Part shown: one piece after another, positions 21,135 through 32,717 of the stretch
Layout of the letters: each line of letters opens with the position of its first letter
How positions within the stretch are numbered: position 1 is the stretch's first letter
From: Macrothele yani
Lineage: Eukaryota; Arthropoda; Arachnida; Araneae; Macrothelidae
DNA: 64,000 nucleotides
Assembly: GCA_039090855.1 (NCBI GenBank)
Contig: CM077010.1
Span: 45,092,905 to 45,156,904, forward strand
Reading direction: 5' to 3'
The notes under the pieces: generated by a model
Told to the model about the DNA's origin: nothing
Seen by the model: the letters and a program-made list of their open reading frames with translations, nothing else
Database searches by the model: none
Made by a program: the position numbers and the translations under genes

Positions 21135-22005
21135 ATAAGCCTTCTCGGAACATTTTCTTCTTAAAATATTGCATGGTTTTCCCACCAGGTGTCATAGATG
21201 TATATCTTTTTTTTGTTCAATATCCCTACTTCTAATGGTGCAATTTGAAAATGTCCTTCTTTATTGGATTGAGTTTCCATTCCGACATATTCTTCATATA
21301 ATTTCAAAATTTTCAAGTAACTTATAGACCTTTTCACTACGGGCATAAAGGTAAAATGCGTTTTCCCGATATATCTGCTTCTAAAACACCGATTTAAAAA
21401 TTTCGTCCTGTAACACATACAGTTCCTGATGGGATTTTTTTTTCGTATAATTTCTAATATTAGGTAAAGAATCGTTTGGCCACCATAGGGCGCAGGTGTT
21501 AATTTCTGCTTTCGATAGTATTTGCAGCAAAATCTGAGCTTCTGAACACTCGATTGAAAAAAAATCTTTACTGGACCAATACCGCTAGCATTAAAAAACC
21601 TTTTGAGAGCGCTTTCTTCTTAACATAATGCATGTTTTTCCCGCCAGGGTGCGTACATGCATATCTTATATTTATCGATACCTCTGCTTCTAAGAGTCCG
21701 ATTGAAAAATCCTTTCTTTATTGGAGAGAGTTATGTGTGGGAAATGTTCCTCACATAATTTCACATTTTTTAGCGCACAAGTCTGCAACCAGAAGGTTCA
21801 CGATTCCATTTACAGCAGTATCTGCGGGATTGAAATCCGGATTGAAAAACTTCTTTCTGCGGTCAGATAGTACTGTTTTCCATAAGGGTTCCATCGATTT
21901 TGAATAGCTTTGATAAATTTAATGCGCATCAGAACGGATTCAAAAGACGTGCTCATTACGCCCGAAAATTCGGTGCCATCTTTCTTGTTTATCATGTAGA
22001 AGAGC

Positions 22006-23822
22006 GAATCAAAATTTCCGCTCAGCTTCAATGGCAGAAGAGGATGCAGTATTGTTCGTGCAGTGGAGAACCACTGGAACGAAGAGGAGCCAATGCGTCA
22101 AGGACCATACAACAGCACAGTTGTGACGTCACACCATATTTAGGCGAAATACAAGTCTGAGTTAAAACGCGCCGTGAAGCGCCCCCCCCCTCCCATCCTA
22201 AAAGAAAATAGAAAATATTATATTAGTTAATATCGGGTTTGCAAAGGAGAATGCTAAATCAACACGCATTTGTTATGTGAACTTTTATTAATATAAACCA
22301 GATATGTTAATCAGAATATATGAACTTTTCAATTCTTTGCTTTGGCTTATTCATTTGTGACGCATCAGTACTACAAAATGGAGATATGCTAATCTAGACA
22401 ACACTTTAAAATTTTAGTGAATCTAACCACTGAGAAACTTCCTGTTAGCTCTTTTTATTCGGATTATACACAAAGGTTTCTCCTTGAGGAATTCAATAAA
22501 TTGGTTTATCGTTCCCTTGTCTTTTCGTAATATTTAAATATTCCAATGAACATTTTCAATAACAATGGGCAAGACACTGCAGAAGTTTTCAGAAATATCG
22601 GGAAATGTTCTAAAATTCAAACGTGTATCATAATATTAGAAACAAAGAGGATAAAGAACACACCTTTCATTATGTCTTTTTAAATCACAGATTTCCTCTC
22701 CGTAATTCAAGATATTGATCTCATATTAAGGAAGAAGGGATTCGGCCTCGGAATTATTGATAACATGGTAAATAAATTCTGCTTGTACAGATTAATTAAA
22801 CTTTCTGAGTAATACAATACACTGAGATCCTCTGTGGCAGATTAACGGTACATTAGAAGATGGCCCGCATTGTCGCTACTGCAACGGAATTTTTAAATCA
22901 GAGACGCGCTTCAAATGAGAAACATTTGCTCATGTACAAAGTTCTTCGGAATTCATGAGAAGACCATTGTTTTCGCACAATGGAAGAAACAAATTAATGC
23001 GGATCACTCGATCGAAGTATTTAATAAAAGCATTCTGTTTCGGATAAGTATATTTAGCTCCCAGGGATGCATGGGGATGTAATCAAAGGAAATAGCTGCC
23101 GACGATCAAGGCCTAATTTATGGCTGCAACGAAATCTCAGAGGTTACTCTGTAAAAACCCGAAGGACAGCACTGGGCCTCCCCCGCATTTAATGCATACT
23201 TCACGCGCGTCCGCTGCGGCAGCCTTTTGTGTTTTAGAGGCAGTTTTGCCGTTTAAGTAGTTGAAGCGTATAATGGCGCTGCCATCAAAGCAAACGAGTT
23301 CTTCACGATTGACAAAGAACCTAAGAAATATTTAATGAAACAGTTTGAATCTACCTATTCCCTATCTTCTTTGTTTTACGGAAGCTGCTGGTGTTGGCTT
23401 CAAATTCCGTCGCCTCAATTGAAATGGGGAATCATCTCAAGGTTTCGACTAAAGCATTTACACCACTTTTAAACGTGTTTCATTTGTGCGTCCGTAAATG
23501 AAAATGTTTTTCGTTTACTGCGCTGAAATACGTTCTGCAATTTTAAGAATTAAAAAAAAATGGTTGAACGAATACACTGTGAAAATAAGTGCTGTCAATT
23601 CACGGAAAATTTCTGGAAATCCCAGGCAGCAAATTTGCCGGTAAGTGTTCGTCTTTAAAAGTGCCGGTTTATTTTAACTTCCGTATTTTCACTGATTTCC
23701 CGTAGTCAGAAATTCCGCTTATTCCCGAAAAGACTGTTTAGGGTTTTTTCGTATTTAAACTGAAATTTTGCAAAAATTAAAGAACCTGCACTTTTCAGCC
23801 TTTACACCAGATAATCCTTTCG
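22006..23822. other. Intergenic stretch, no gene recognised
   Basis: AT-rich with a C-run near 22181-22190. It includes a GC-richer patch at 23090-23240. I find no conserved frame, TIR pair or tRNA-like box. Confidence 0.35.
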
Positions 23823-23876
23823 CAGCAGTCAGGATCGAACCGACGTCGTTTAGGTCGGTTTACCAGATAGCGCACG
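23823..23876 (-). repeat. tRNA-like relic
   Basis: On the minus strand a B box GGTTCGATCC and T-stem follow an anticodon-like arm; the A-box half is degraded (TGCGCTATCTGG). It directly abuts the palindromic MITE at 23877. It is most likely a SINE head rather than a functional tRNA. Confidence 0.4.
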
Positions 23877-24753
23877 ATGGATCCACATAAAATCTTTGCC
23901 TTGTATTTCCAATGGCGAAACGTCTGTAGCAATTTTCTTCACAATTAATGTGAACTCCATAGATGAAAATTTTAACATTGAGAAAAATTAACTTCATATT
24001 ATAGTTTAGTATGCTTAATATTTTCTAAACCTTAATCATAATTATATTAAAAATCAATAACTTTTCCTTTGGTGGTGTTGAGACCAGAAAATAGATGGCG
24101 TCACATCTACACGCGACTTACTGAATGCTGTCACGTTCCATTTTTTTTCAATAATTTTATTTATTTTCGGAATAGATCAAAATTTGAGTGTATCCATTCT
24201 GCAGTCCGGAATGTTTATCATGATTTCACCTACTTAGATTAAATGTTCTGATAACAATTTAGCTGAAAATGCTAACAGAATCGTAGATGCTGCTGAATTT
24301 TAATTCCGAAATAGCCCACTCTGCAACATTTTCAGCTAAATTAATGTTAGAATATTTAATTTAAATGGCTCGAATCATTCTAAACATTCCGGACTATAGC
24401 ATGGATGGATACAAGTGTTGATTGCAGTCCAAAAATTAATGAAGTTATTGAAACAAAATGCGACGTAATTGGATTGAGCAAGTCGCATGCAAATGTGGCG
24501 CCATCTATTAGCTGGTCTCAACACCACCAAAGAAAAAGTTATTAATGGATTTTTAATATAATTGTGGTTAAGTTTTAGAAAATACTAAGTATACTGAAAA
24601 TACTAAGTATACTAGGCTATAATATAAAGTTATTTTTATCGATGTTCACATTTTCATCCATGGGAACGCATTAATTGTGAAAAGAAAATGGCTACAGAAG
24701 TTTACCCATTGGAAATAAATACAAGACAAAGATTTTAGGTGGATCTACTTTAA
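23877..24753. mobile_element. Palindromic MITE, TTAA type, long copy
   Basis: Nearly the whole 870 bp folds on itself. The left arm GATCCACATAAAATCTTTG pairs with the right arm (..aaagattttaggtggatc, 24729-24744). Inner pairs include the aaatacaagg/ccttgtattt segment, ttttaatataatt.., and ggtggtgttgagacca (24072-24087) with its complement at 24512-24527. The centre carries tagctgaaaatg/cattttcagcta (24261-24272 with 24328-24339). The right end retains TTAA (24750-24753). The copy at 29461-29901 shares ends and inner phrases. There is no coding capacity. Confidence 0.75.
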
Positions 24754-26394
24754 CCACTCAGCTAGAAACACCCGGAGGTTCAGCTCACGTTCGTCGTAAA
24801 ACAAACTGCGCGTCGGTGAAAATTTGTTTTGTTATTAATAAGAGTGATTTAGTCATTTTATTTTCTGTTGTAGCTTATTTTTCTGAATAGTTTTGTTATA
24901 TATTTTCTTTCTGAAGGAGGATTTTTCACAAATTAAGCGTTTTGCATCGTGATTTTTTGAAGCAAAGAAAGGCTTTGCAACTTGATCTCTTTAAACTGAC
25001 AACAACTGTGAATTACCTTTAAGAAAAGGTGAAATGTACTGTTTTATAGTATTATTTCATAAACTCCTAAGCATAAAGTTTACTCTTGATAACCACAATA
25101 GCTTTTGTTTTAAGGAGTCCAAAGACTGAAACTTAGACATTGTGTAATCATCACCTATACAATAAACTAAGTACCAGGTTTCTTGCAGTAACACAATATA
25201 TAACAAATAGCTGGTGCACAAAAGCAAAAGGGGGCAGAAGTGAACGAATATTCTGTTCTACAATTCATGAAATTCATGTGATATGCTCTCCAAAATATCC
25301 GATCTCACTACAGAACTTCAAAATCAAATACTTCGACAGACTAATGAAATTTAACAGTTTAATCAAACTCCCAAGTATTCCCGTAAATCTCTCCTATTAC
25401 CGGCCATTTTTCGTTATATAGATACGAAAAAAGTAAGAACGGAGTTTTCCCGTTAATATAATATAGAAATAAAAGGTTTCTCAAAACAAACACAGCATCC
25501 ATGTCTCACCGAGATTCGAACCAGAAAGCATCTCGAAAGAATGATCAGAAGCCGTAGCTTAGATCATTACGCCACATCTATTCATTTGCTTTGTAGTTAA
25601 GTCAGCGCATTCAAACTGTTGAGGCGTTCAATTGTTCTGTTTGCTGTCTACAGGGACGATTTAAGCAACGAGCCCAGAGCGCCAGGTTTAGAGGGAGCCA
25701 AACAAGGCGTTTTTTTTTTTTTTTTTATGAATATTTTAGTACCACCACTCAAGAAAATGTTTACTTAAATAATTAATCCTACGAAATTTATTAATTTTTG
25801 AAAACATATTATTTGTAGTCACCACTCCACAACCGTGGACGGAGAATATTAACTGAGCAAGCGCGTCGATTGTCTGCTGTATTTGGGGATAGCTAAAATG
25901 CTATAATAATTTAATTGTTGTATGGTGCAGTCTGACTTTGAAACTTGTTATGTGCTGGTTTGGAGGCGGAGAGTGGGAGAGAGAACTCGAGGGGTGTCCC
26001 TCTTGCCTTGACGTCTAATAATATGCTAGTTTATTGCAGTTTGTGGAAGCAATTAGAATTATTGTTTGCATATACGGCGCGTTCTTCCACTCCAAAGCCA
26101 CTTCAGCGAGCCTTAGCCTCACGTATTGTCTTTATTTCTAAAATTAATCAGAAGCTACAGAGCCTGTTCTTCTCGACGATACACAAACAAAATGAATGCT
26201 ATATATAAATAATTAACCAAAAGGGCGTGTAAAATGAAGTTTATAATAATATCTAGAAATTAACATTTATAATTTAATATAGGTAATTCTTGATAAAAAC
26301 GCGTGTGGTAACAGAATAGAAAAAGAATACCAAATTATTTTAAAATAAAGGTCAAACTATATCATTAATTCGTAACGACAGTAATATGAAACAA
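24754..26394. other. AT-rich intergenic stretch with a SINE scrap and a poly-T run
   Basis: Apart from the SINE fragment at 25478-25575 and an 18-T run near 25710-25728, no feature is recognised. The open frames at 25140-25421 and 25945-26208 have no family resemblance. Confidence 0.35.
25478..25575 (-). repeat. SINE family A, head fragment
   Basis: It matches the tRNA-like part of the 13700-13923 copy (acacagcatccatgtctcac, then cgagattcgaacc, then cttagatcattacgcc), but the body is missing and several B-box-adjacent bases have changed. Confidence 0.75.
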
Positions 26395-27853
26395 GAAAGA
26401 TGACACCGAATTTTCAGGTGTAATAAGCACGTCTTTTGAATCCGTTCTGACGCAAATAAAAGTTATCAAAGCTATTCAAAGTCAATGGAACCGGTATGGA
26501 AAAACAATAGTATCTGACGGAAGAAAGAATTTTTTCAATCGCGTTTTTAATCCCTCAGATATTGCTGTAAACGAAATCGTGAACTTACGCATTCCAGTTG
26601 CGGACTTGTGCGTTAAAAAAAAACATGAATTTATATAAGAAACATTTCGCACCGTAAACGCTCTCCAACACCGAAATAATTTTTCAAATCGGACTCTTAG
26701 AAACATAGATATCGACAAAAATAAGATGTGACTTTAAGTCCCCTGGTGGGAAAACCATGCATTATTTTAGCAAGAAAGTATTATCAAAATGTTTTTCAAT
26801 ATGAGCGGTATCGGTCCAAGAAAAAAATAAATTTAGTCTAGTTTTCAGGAGCCCACATTTTGCTACAAATACATCAGAACCAGAAGTGAACACTTATGCC
26901 CCCGGTGGCCAAACCATCCTTTACCAAACATTAGACATTATGTGAAAAATATTTTTCATCTGGTCTTGTGTGCGATACAGGAAGAATTTTTCAAATCGGA
27001 GTTTTAGAAGCCGAAATAACGCAGAAAACGCAATTTACCCATGTGCCCCCTAGCGGAAAGTCTATGATTTACTTGAAAATTTTGAATTTATAAGAAACAA
27101 CATTTCGCATCAGAAACACTATCCAACAAAGAAGGAATTTTTGAAATCGGACTCCTAGAAGTAGAGATATTGACAAAAATAAGATATACATCTACGCTCC
27201 CTGGCGGAGAAACTGTGGAATATTTTAGGAAGAAAATATACCAAAAAGGTTTATCCATGTGAGTGGCATCAGTCCACGAGATAATTTTTTCAATCGATGT
27301 TTTGGAAGCTTAGATTTTATGGCAAATACATCAGAAGCATAATTTAACACTTACGCTCCCTGGTGGTCAAAGTATTCTTTACCAAAAATTTGAAATTATA
27401 TGCAAAAGATTTTCCATTAGGAGGTGTATTCGCTGAAGAATAATTTTTTCAAATCGGAGTTTTAGAAGAAGAGCTATCGGGAAAAATGTAATTTACTTTA
27501 AGCCCCCTAGCTGAAAATCTATGTGTAATTTAAAAAAAGTAACTATATCTAAAATACTCTTTGACATAAATGGAATCGAAAGATTAAAATAATTTTTTCA
27601 ATCGGATGTTTAGAAGCAAATATGTGGAATAAAACGTATTTTTGAATTCGACATCATCTGCATTTACGCCTTCTCCGGCGAAATTGTACATCGTAAAAAA
27701 AAAAAAAAAACGAAATGAAGGATCATTCGCATATTTCAAGCTTCCCAATGCGAAAAGAATTTGTCATATCGTACTAATAGTTGCAGAGATATCGTGGGTA
27801 CGCACGAACGGACAAACCGGTAACATAAGCACGATCTTTTTTACAAAAGACAT
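26395..27853 (+). repeat. Monomer array, copy 3, uninterrupted reference
   Basis: Eight units follow one another with CTCF-like cores at 26589, 26738, 26898, 27045, 27196, 27355, 27502 and 27668. Spacings are 149, 160, 147, 151, 159, 147 and 166 bp. Units at 26738, 26898 and 27045 match those at 27196, 27355 and 27502 one by one, giving a higher-order period of 457-458 bp. The best cores are GTCCCCTGGTGGG, GCCCCCGGTGGCC, GCCCCCTAGCGG, GCTCCCTGGCGG and GCTCCCTGGTGG. It ends ...ttttttacaaaagacatgct like the other copies. No open frame of note is found. Confidence 0.85.
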
Positions 27854-28375
27854 GCTAAAAATAAACAATGGAGTGAGCAGCCACCCGAAGGTATGTTATA
27901 CGCTGAACGGGGCCTTGAAAACTTTCTCAGCAATGAATGTCTACATTTCCAGTCCTATATGAATACCGAAGACTTGAACACACCACGGGATATGTACGCT
28001 TTCATCATTGAACATTCCCAAACTTAGAAATAGCTCTGTGAATGTTTTGAACCTTATTAGTCACGAATTGTTCTGCTGAAAGATCATTTTCAGCAGATTT
28101 TCAAGAACAAAAAATAAAAAAAAGTTGAATTTATTGGGAGAAAAGAAGTTTAACTCACGCGTGATAATGGGTGTAAAAAAGAAATATGAAACCCGGGGTA
28201 TAGGCTGCTCTTCAGTAACTGACAATTTCGCCCATGCAAAGCTCATAAAAACCGATCAAGCCCTAATAATGATGCAGTCAGACATTGGGTGAAAAGGAGA
28301 GAAATTACACAAGTGTTGATCAAATTTTCATTTGCATCGGAATTGTTCATAAGGATTAATCTGAATACTATGCAG
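27854..28375. other. Spacer, nothing recognised
   Basis: AT-rich unique-looking sequence between array copy 3 and the fold-back element. Confidence 0.35.
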
Positions 28376-29260
28376 TACCGTCTTAGCACGATTTATTAAA
28401 AGATGAAAATTATGTACAGGTTAACCCTTTAAAGACCATGGCCCAAAAATCTTGTATCGCTACGAATATCATTACGGCCGAAACTGTCTATTGAATCACT
28501 TCTTTGTATAATAACAACAATAGTGACTGAGGGTGACTCCTGCTGATCCCTCATAGGTCGAGAGAATTTGAAGAACAGGTAAGGTTAGGCAATCTGACTC
28601 GCTTTAGACAGGTGTTTCCGTGGCTATGGCTGTTTGTTTGCACGGGCGCTTTGGGCGTTTTGGGCGTTGTGGTCGTTAAAGGGTTAAAAACACACGCCAA
28701 CACTTTCGAGGTGACGTTCACCTCATCTGCAGATGTACCAAAAACACGCCAACACGACATCTTATACACACATGTGCACCATGGGTAAGTTACTGCATAG
28801 TCACGTGACAAGACAGGGCTATTTGTGAACATTATATGCAAATCATGATGAAGGTGAGGTGTGAGGACGAGATTATTCCAGAATTAAATACGTTATGCTA
28901 CTTGAAACAATAATTTGTCACAAAATGTATGAATGAAGTGCTCCCAAGTTCTAGATAATTCAAAATGGGTGTAATCATTACAACATCGGTCACCAAAGGA
29001 TGCAATAATATATGCTTTCCACGCATAGTAGTGTGTGGATAAAGGCGGGGGTTGCTGGTAATTTGGTGTTTTGCCAGTCTGGGTACATAGCTCCAGAGTT
29101 AACATTCCTCGCCAGGGCTGTGCTACGTAGGTTAGCTGTTCACATGTTTTTGGTACATCTGAAGATGACGTGAACATCACTTCGAAAATGCTCATGTGTG
29201 TTTTTAACCTGTACATATTTTTCGCCTTTTAATAAATCGTGCTGAGACGTGTTCAGATTT
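28376..29260. mobile_element. Fold-back element interrupted by a piggyBac-like MITE
   Basis: The left arm (cttagcacgatttattaaaa 28382-28401, tgtacaggTTAA to 28424) continues after the MITE as aaacacacgccaacactttc, gaggtgacgttcac and catctgcagatgtaccaaaa. The right arm is the reverse complement: 29133-29253 contains ttttggtacatctgaagatg, acgtgaacatcacttcgaaa, gtgtgtttttaacctgtaca and ttttaataaatcgtgctgag. The central loop is about 350 bp with no coding frame I recognise. The superfamily is unknown. Confidence 0.75.
28421..28687. mobile_element. piggyBac-like TTAA MITE, copy 2
   Basis: It is 267 bp, bounded by TTAA at 28421-28424 and 28684-28687. The ends CCCTTTAAAGACCATGGCCC and CCCTTTAACGACCACAACGC (reverse complement of right) are inverted repeats. 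The right arm of the surrounding fold-back shows the unoccupied site with a single TTAA, so insertion at TTAA is directly demonstrated. It matches 10926-11184 over its full length. Confidence 0.85.
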
Positions 29261-29460
29261 ATCCTTTGCACGAGGTTTTCGAATTTTATTTTGTTCATCA
29301 AGTTTGTTTTAATATTTGCTTCTTTTCCCACATCATTGTGTTTTTTCGGGTGCATTATATAGTTTTATAATAATAAATGTAACAATCATAATGTAATAAT
29401 TCTCTCAATAATTTGAAACGTACACCGGTACACTATGAATTAGACCTACTATATTTTTTA

Positions 29461-29901
29461 TTAAGGTGGTTCCACCTAAACTCTCTGCCTTATGTTTCCA
29501 AATGTAAAAATTTTTAAATAGGAATACATTAATTCCTAAGAAACTAAGGATGGAAATTTGCACGTCGATAAAACTGACTTTAAGGTATAGCATGGGATAC
29601 TTAATATGTGCTAAAACATAAGCATAATTATATTAAAAATCAAGCATTTTTCTTTGAGTAATGTTCAGACCTGTTAATAGATGACGCGACCTATACATTG
29701 GTGACATCAGTAGACAAATGTTGAATTACTTGATTATGGTTATATTGCAGCAATTATTAAGTATCCCATGCTATAACTTAAAGTTGGTTTTATCGATTTG
29801 TAAATTTTCATCCTTGGGAATGCATTACATGCGAAGAAAATATGTAAAGAAATTTTACCAGGGAAAATATAAGGCACAGATTTTAGGTGGAATCACCTTA
29901 A
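29461..29901. mobile_element. Palindromic MITE, TTAA type, short copy
   Basis: The left end TTAAGGTGGTTCCACCTAAA and the right end (reverse complement TTAAGGTGATTCCACCTAAA) are near-perfect inverted repeats with TTAA at both borders. Each TIR contains its own small palindrome GGTGGTTCCACC. Arms pair further inside (tagcatgggatacttaa with ttaagtatcccatgcta). It shares ends and inner words with 23877-24753 but lacks its central part. Confidence 0.85.
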
Positions 29902-31242
29902 TGATACAAAATTGCTTAATATAAAGCAATATCTCTTAAGATTTCATAATTGTTTACCATAACGCAATAAAGCACACTCCAGACAAAGACACATACACGT
30001 AATGAGCCCACACCGTTTAGCATGACAACAAATTTGGTGAGTGGGGGCGCCATCTTGTTTTCTGCCCATGTCGTCAGAGACACTTCGTCTCTGGCTGTCT
30101 ACCTTCATTGAAATGTGCTTGATGTGTGAAAGTTTGGAAGCTTTCATTTCTATTTTACAGCAATGAATTCTGATTACTAGTCTACTTTTACTATTTTGAG
30201 AACAGTTCATGTACAGTTCATGGTTATTAATTACAGAATCTACATTTATAACTTTCATTACATAATTTGCGGATTACATGACAAATACCTTTGAAAACAC
30301 AAATTTGTCAGTGACTAGGATCGAACACCCGCTCCTCTTTCTGGAGCCATATGTTCCACCCGATTAAATAAAACTGACGGAATGTATCGCTGAAGACTTG
30401 TCTTGACCTCCGTACTGTCGATGGTACGGTAAATGGCCAGAAATACATCGGGATAATAGGAAAACAGGATGATATCATCATCTAGAAGACTTTATGACGG
30501 CAGTTTTAGTTTTTAAGGTCACAAAGCTCATGTACAAAACCTTGTTATGAGTATGCCAGCAAGTTGCAAAGCTGTGATTAAAGCTAAAGGCTGGGCCAAT
30601 TATAATTTTGCTTCGTTATATTTCTGTATTTAAATGTTATTTCATTCCTTATGAATTACATTCATTGCTGTAAGCCTAAGTATTGGATAAATTATCCTTT
30701 TCACCATAATTTCGACTCGGTTATGATTTTGATAACGTATCTTAAGAACAGAAGTAGCTTAAGGGAAAAACTAAGACATTATCCATTAAATTTCGCATCT
30801 AATGATACATAAGTGATGAAATAAGTATGAAAAAATAGTTAAAAAAATAATTAAACTTAAAAATTAACAGTTTCTGCAGGTGACGCAGTACTTTTGCAGA
30901 GCACTGTACATCAAATAGCAATTAGTATTTCCATTTCTGTGATGAAGGAGTTTTATGACCACTTACGTCTTTTTCATCAAATACTAATTAGTTTTACTCC
31001 TCATGTATTTTTATGACTGCTAACGATGCAGTTTTTCCACTGCAATGATTAAAAGTAAGTTTTCATGTGAGATTGTTCATTTTTCTATAGCTCCAATTAA
31101 AAATAAATTCTTTGCGTCTGATTGTTAGAAAATTTATTGTGCATTTCCTTTCTCTAATGCATGGTATTCCGGGAGAAAGCCCCAGTTGATATTTCTTGTG
31201 TCATCAAATTTCCGTTCTAAAAGAGCAATTAAAAATAATTCC
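29902..31242. other. AT-rich stretch, possible tRNA-like scrap only
   Basis: A weak minus-strand B box (GGTGTTCGATCCTAG, near 30318) hints at a SINE remnant at about 30305-30365. A small hairpin (CAGAGAC/GTCTCTG) lies near 30073-30091. Nothing else is recognised. Confidence 0.35.
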
Positions 31243-32172
31243 TTCTTCACAGAACTCTGTTTTGTAGTCAATATATTTTTTTAGTATCACTAATCTTTAT
31301 CCTTGTATCTTCATTTGAAAATAAATGCTTGACAATTACTATATTTTATATTTCTTCAGTTCGTTTTGTGACAAAAGCAGTGCTCATCTCGAGAGAAATT
31401 TCTGTGTAATATTTAAAAACTGTTTCTCGGTATCTATTATACATAGAGAAATAGTTTCAAGCATATAGTGAAAAAAAAAACTGGCTAATAAATATATATT
31501 AAAATAATTGACCAGCTGAAAATTGGATGATATATTGTTCACGAAGCATACTCGACGAAAAGAACATTGCAAATCGATACAAAACACGTTAGTAAATATA
31601 GTTATTAATGAAAACAAACAACAAACAAGCTTTCAGAAAGTAAAACCTTTAATACTTCTGATGTCACTTTCTTTGCAAACCACTTAAAAATCGCAAGCAT
31701 CGTAACGGTTTCAAAAAACATTTAAAACAAACAGTTTCACATAACCTCTTCTCAGATGCGTTCCAACGATCAGTTTATCCTTTGTGTCAACAAACATTAA
31801 AGAGCCTTTCACTGAAATGTTGTCAGTTGTTCTATGAGACTTAGAAGTGTCGGGGATTTTCCTAGTTAAAAACTATATTCAGATACCGCGTTTTCGAAAT
31901 TAACAGGCGTAAATTTAACAATTGTATTAGCTGAAAGCGAAAATTTCTTTCAGCATAACTATGGGAACATCTAATGGAAAGTGAGGGATAATCTTGAATG
32001 CTGACAATTTCGAAAACGGTGTGAAATGGTATTTTACATGTTTAGCCAAGCAATCAATATTATTACATGTTTAATTATGACGGCTGTGTAAGAAAAAGAA
32101 AATGTTAGGAAGCATGGAACGTGTCACAGGAGGAAACACAGTTCACGTATTAGCAAAATTTAGGTTGTCACT
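31243..32172. repeat. 930-bp direct repeat, left copy
   Basis: It begins ttcttcacagaactctg, ends attagcaaaattta, and is repeated at 33389-34320 in the same orientation with scattered substitutions and small indels. The span between starts is about 2.15 kb. The pair could be long terminal repeats of a degenerate element or a segmental duplication; the ends are not TG...CA. No coding capacity is visible. Confidence 0.75.
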
Positions 32173-32317
32173 AGACGAATCCTGTCGGAATCGACGATCA
32201 GTTTTTTTTTTTTTTTTTTTTGAGAAGAATAAACTCAAATGAAACAACAAATGTAAATTATATTTGATTGACAAATTCATTCAACCACTTCAGTAAAGAC
32301 AATAGTCCAGGTTCGTG

Positions 32318-32534
32318 TTGGTCAAAAAGGCTGAAGGTTTAACGACCACCGTGAGCAACACAATGAGCCATAAGCAGTCGCCCGTCCTTAATTTAGGGTC
32401 ACTGGTTCCAGGGAAAAGGGAGAGCAAGAGTTGTAAGACAAATGCAACATCCATGCCTCACGGGATTCGAAACCGGACCCTTTACGAACAAAACATCATA
32501 AGCTGGCGCTTAGTCCACTGCGCCACCGGGGCGG
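32318..32534 (-). repeat. SINE family A, full length, with target duplication
   Basis: It has the same structure as 13700-13923. It is flanked by the perfect 11-bp direct repeat CCAGGTTCGTG at 32307-32317 and 32535-32545. It sits in the composite repeat whose other copies (32718-33388 and 49095-49795) hold only a truncated piece of a SINE at the same place. Confidence 0.93.
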
Positions 32535-32717
32535 CCAGGTTCGTGATGATCATCACGACTGCACCCTTTTTCAGTAGTAACATGTGAGGCTGACGTCCAC
32601 TCATCTCGATCGTGTGCAAAAATGCAACTGGATAACGCACTGTTTCACTCTCATCTTCAGTCACAACTGTGTTTGTAAATGTTGTTGGAAAGAGATTCGC
32701 AACGCGAATACTCTTCA

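Larger units (their letters stand above)
19019..22005 (-). repeat. Monomer array, copy 2, inverted and interrupted
   Basis: Reverse-complement relation to 26395-27853 holds along its full length: the 3' end cttagcacgtcttttgtaaa is at 19015-19034 and the 5' end (gaattttc..agatggcacc, inverted) near 21970-22005. Units at 19019-19618 and 21140-22005 are separated by the THAP-bearing element. Without it the copy is about 1.47 kb, the same size as copy 3. CTCF-like cores are again visible, inverted (CCGCTAGGGGG near 19363, CCAGGGTGCG near 21644). Confidence 0.8.
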
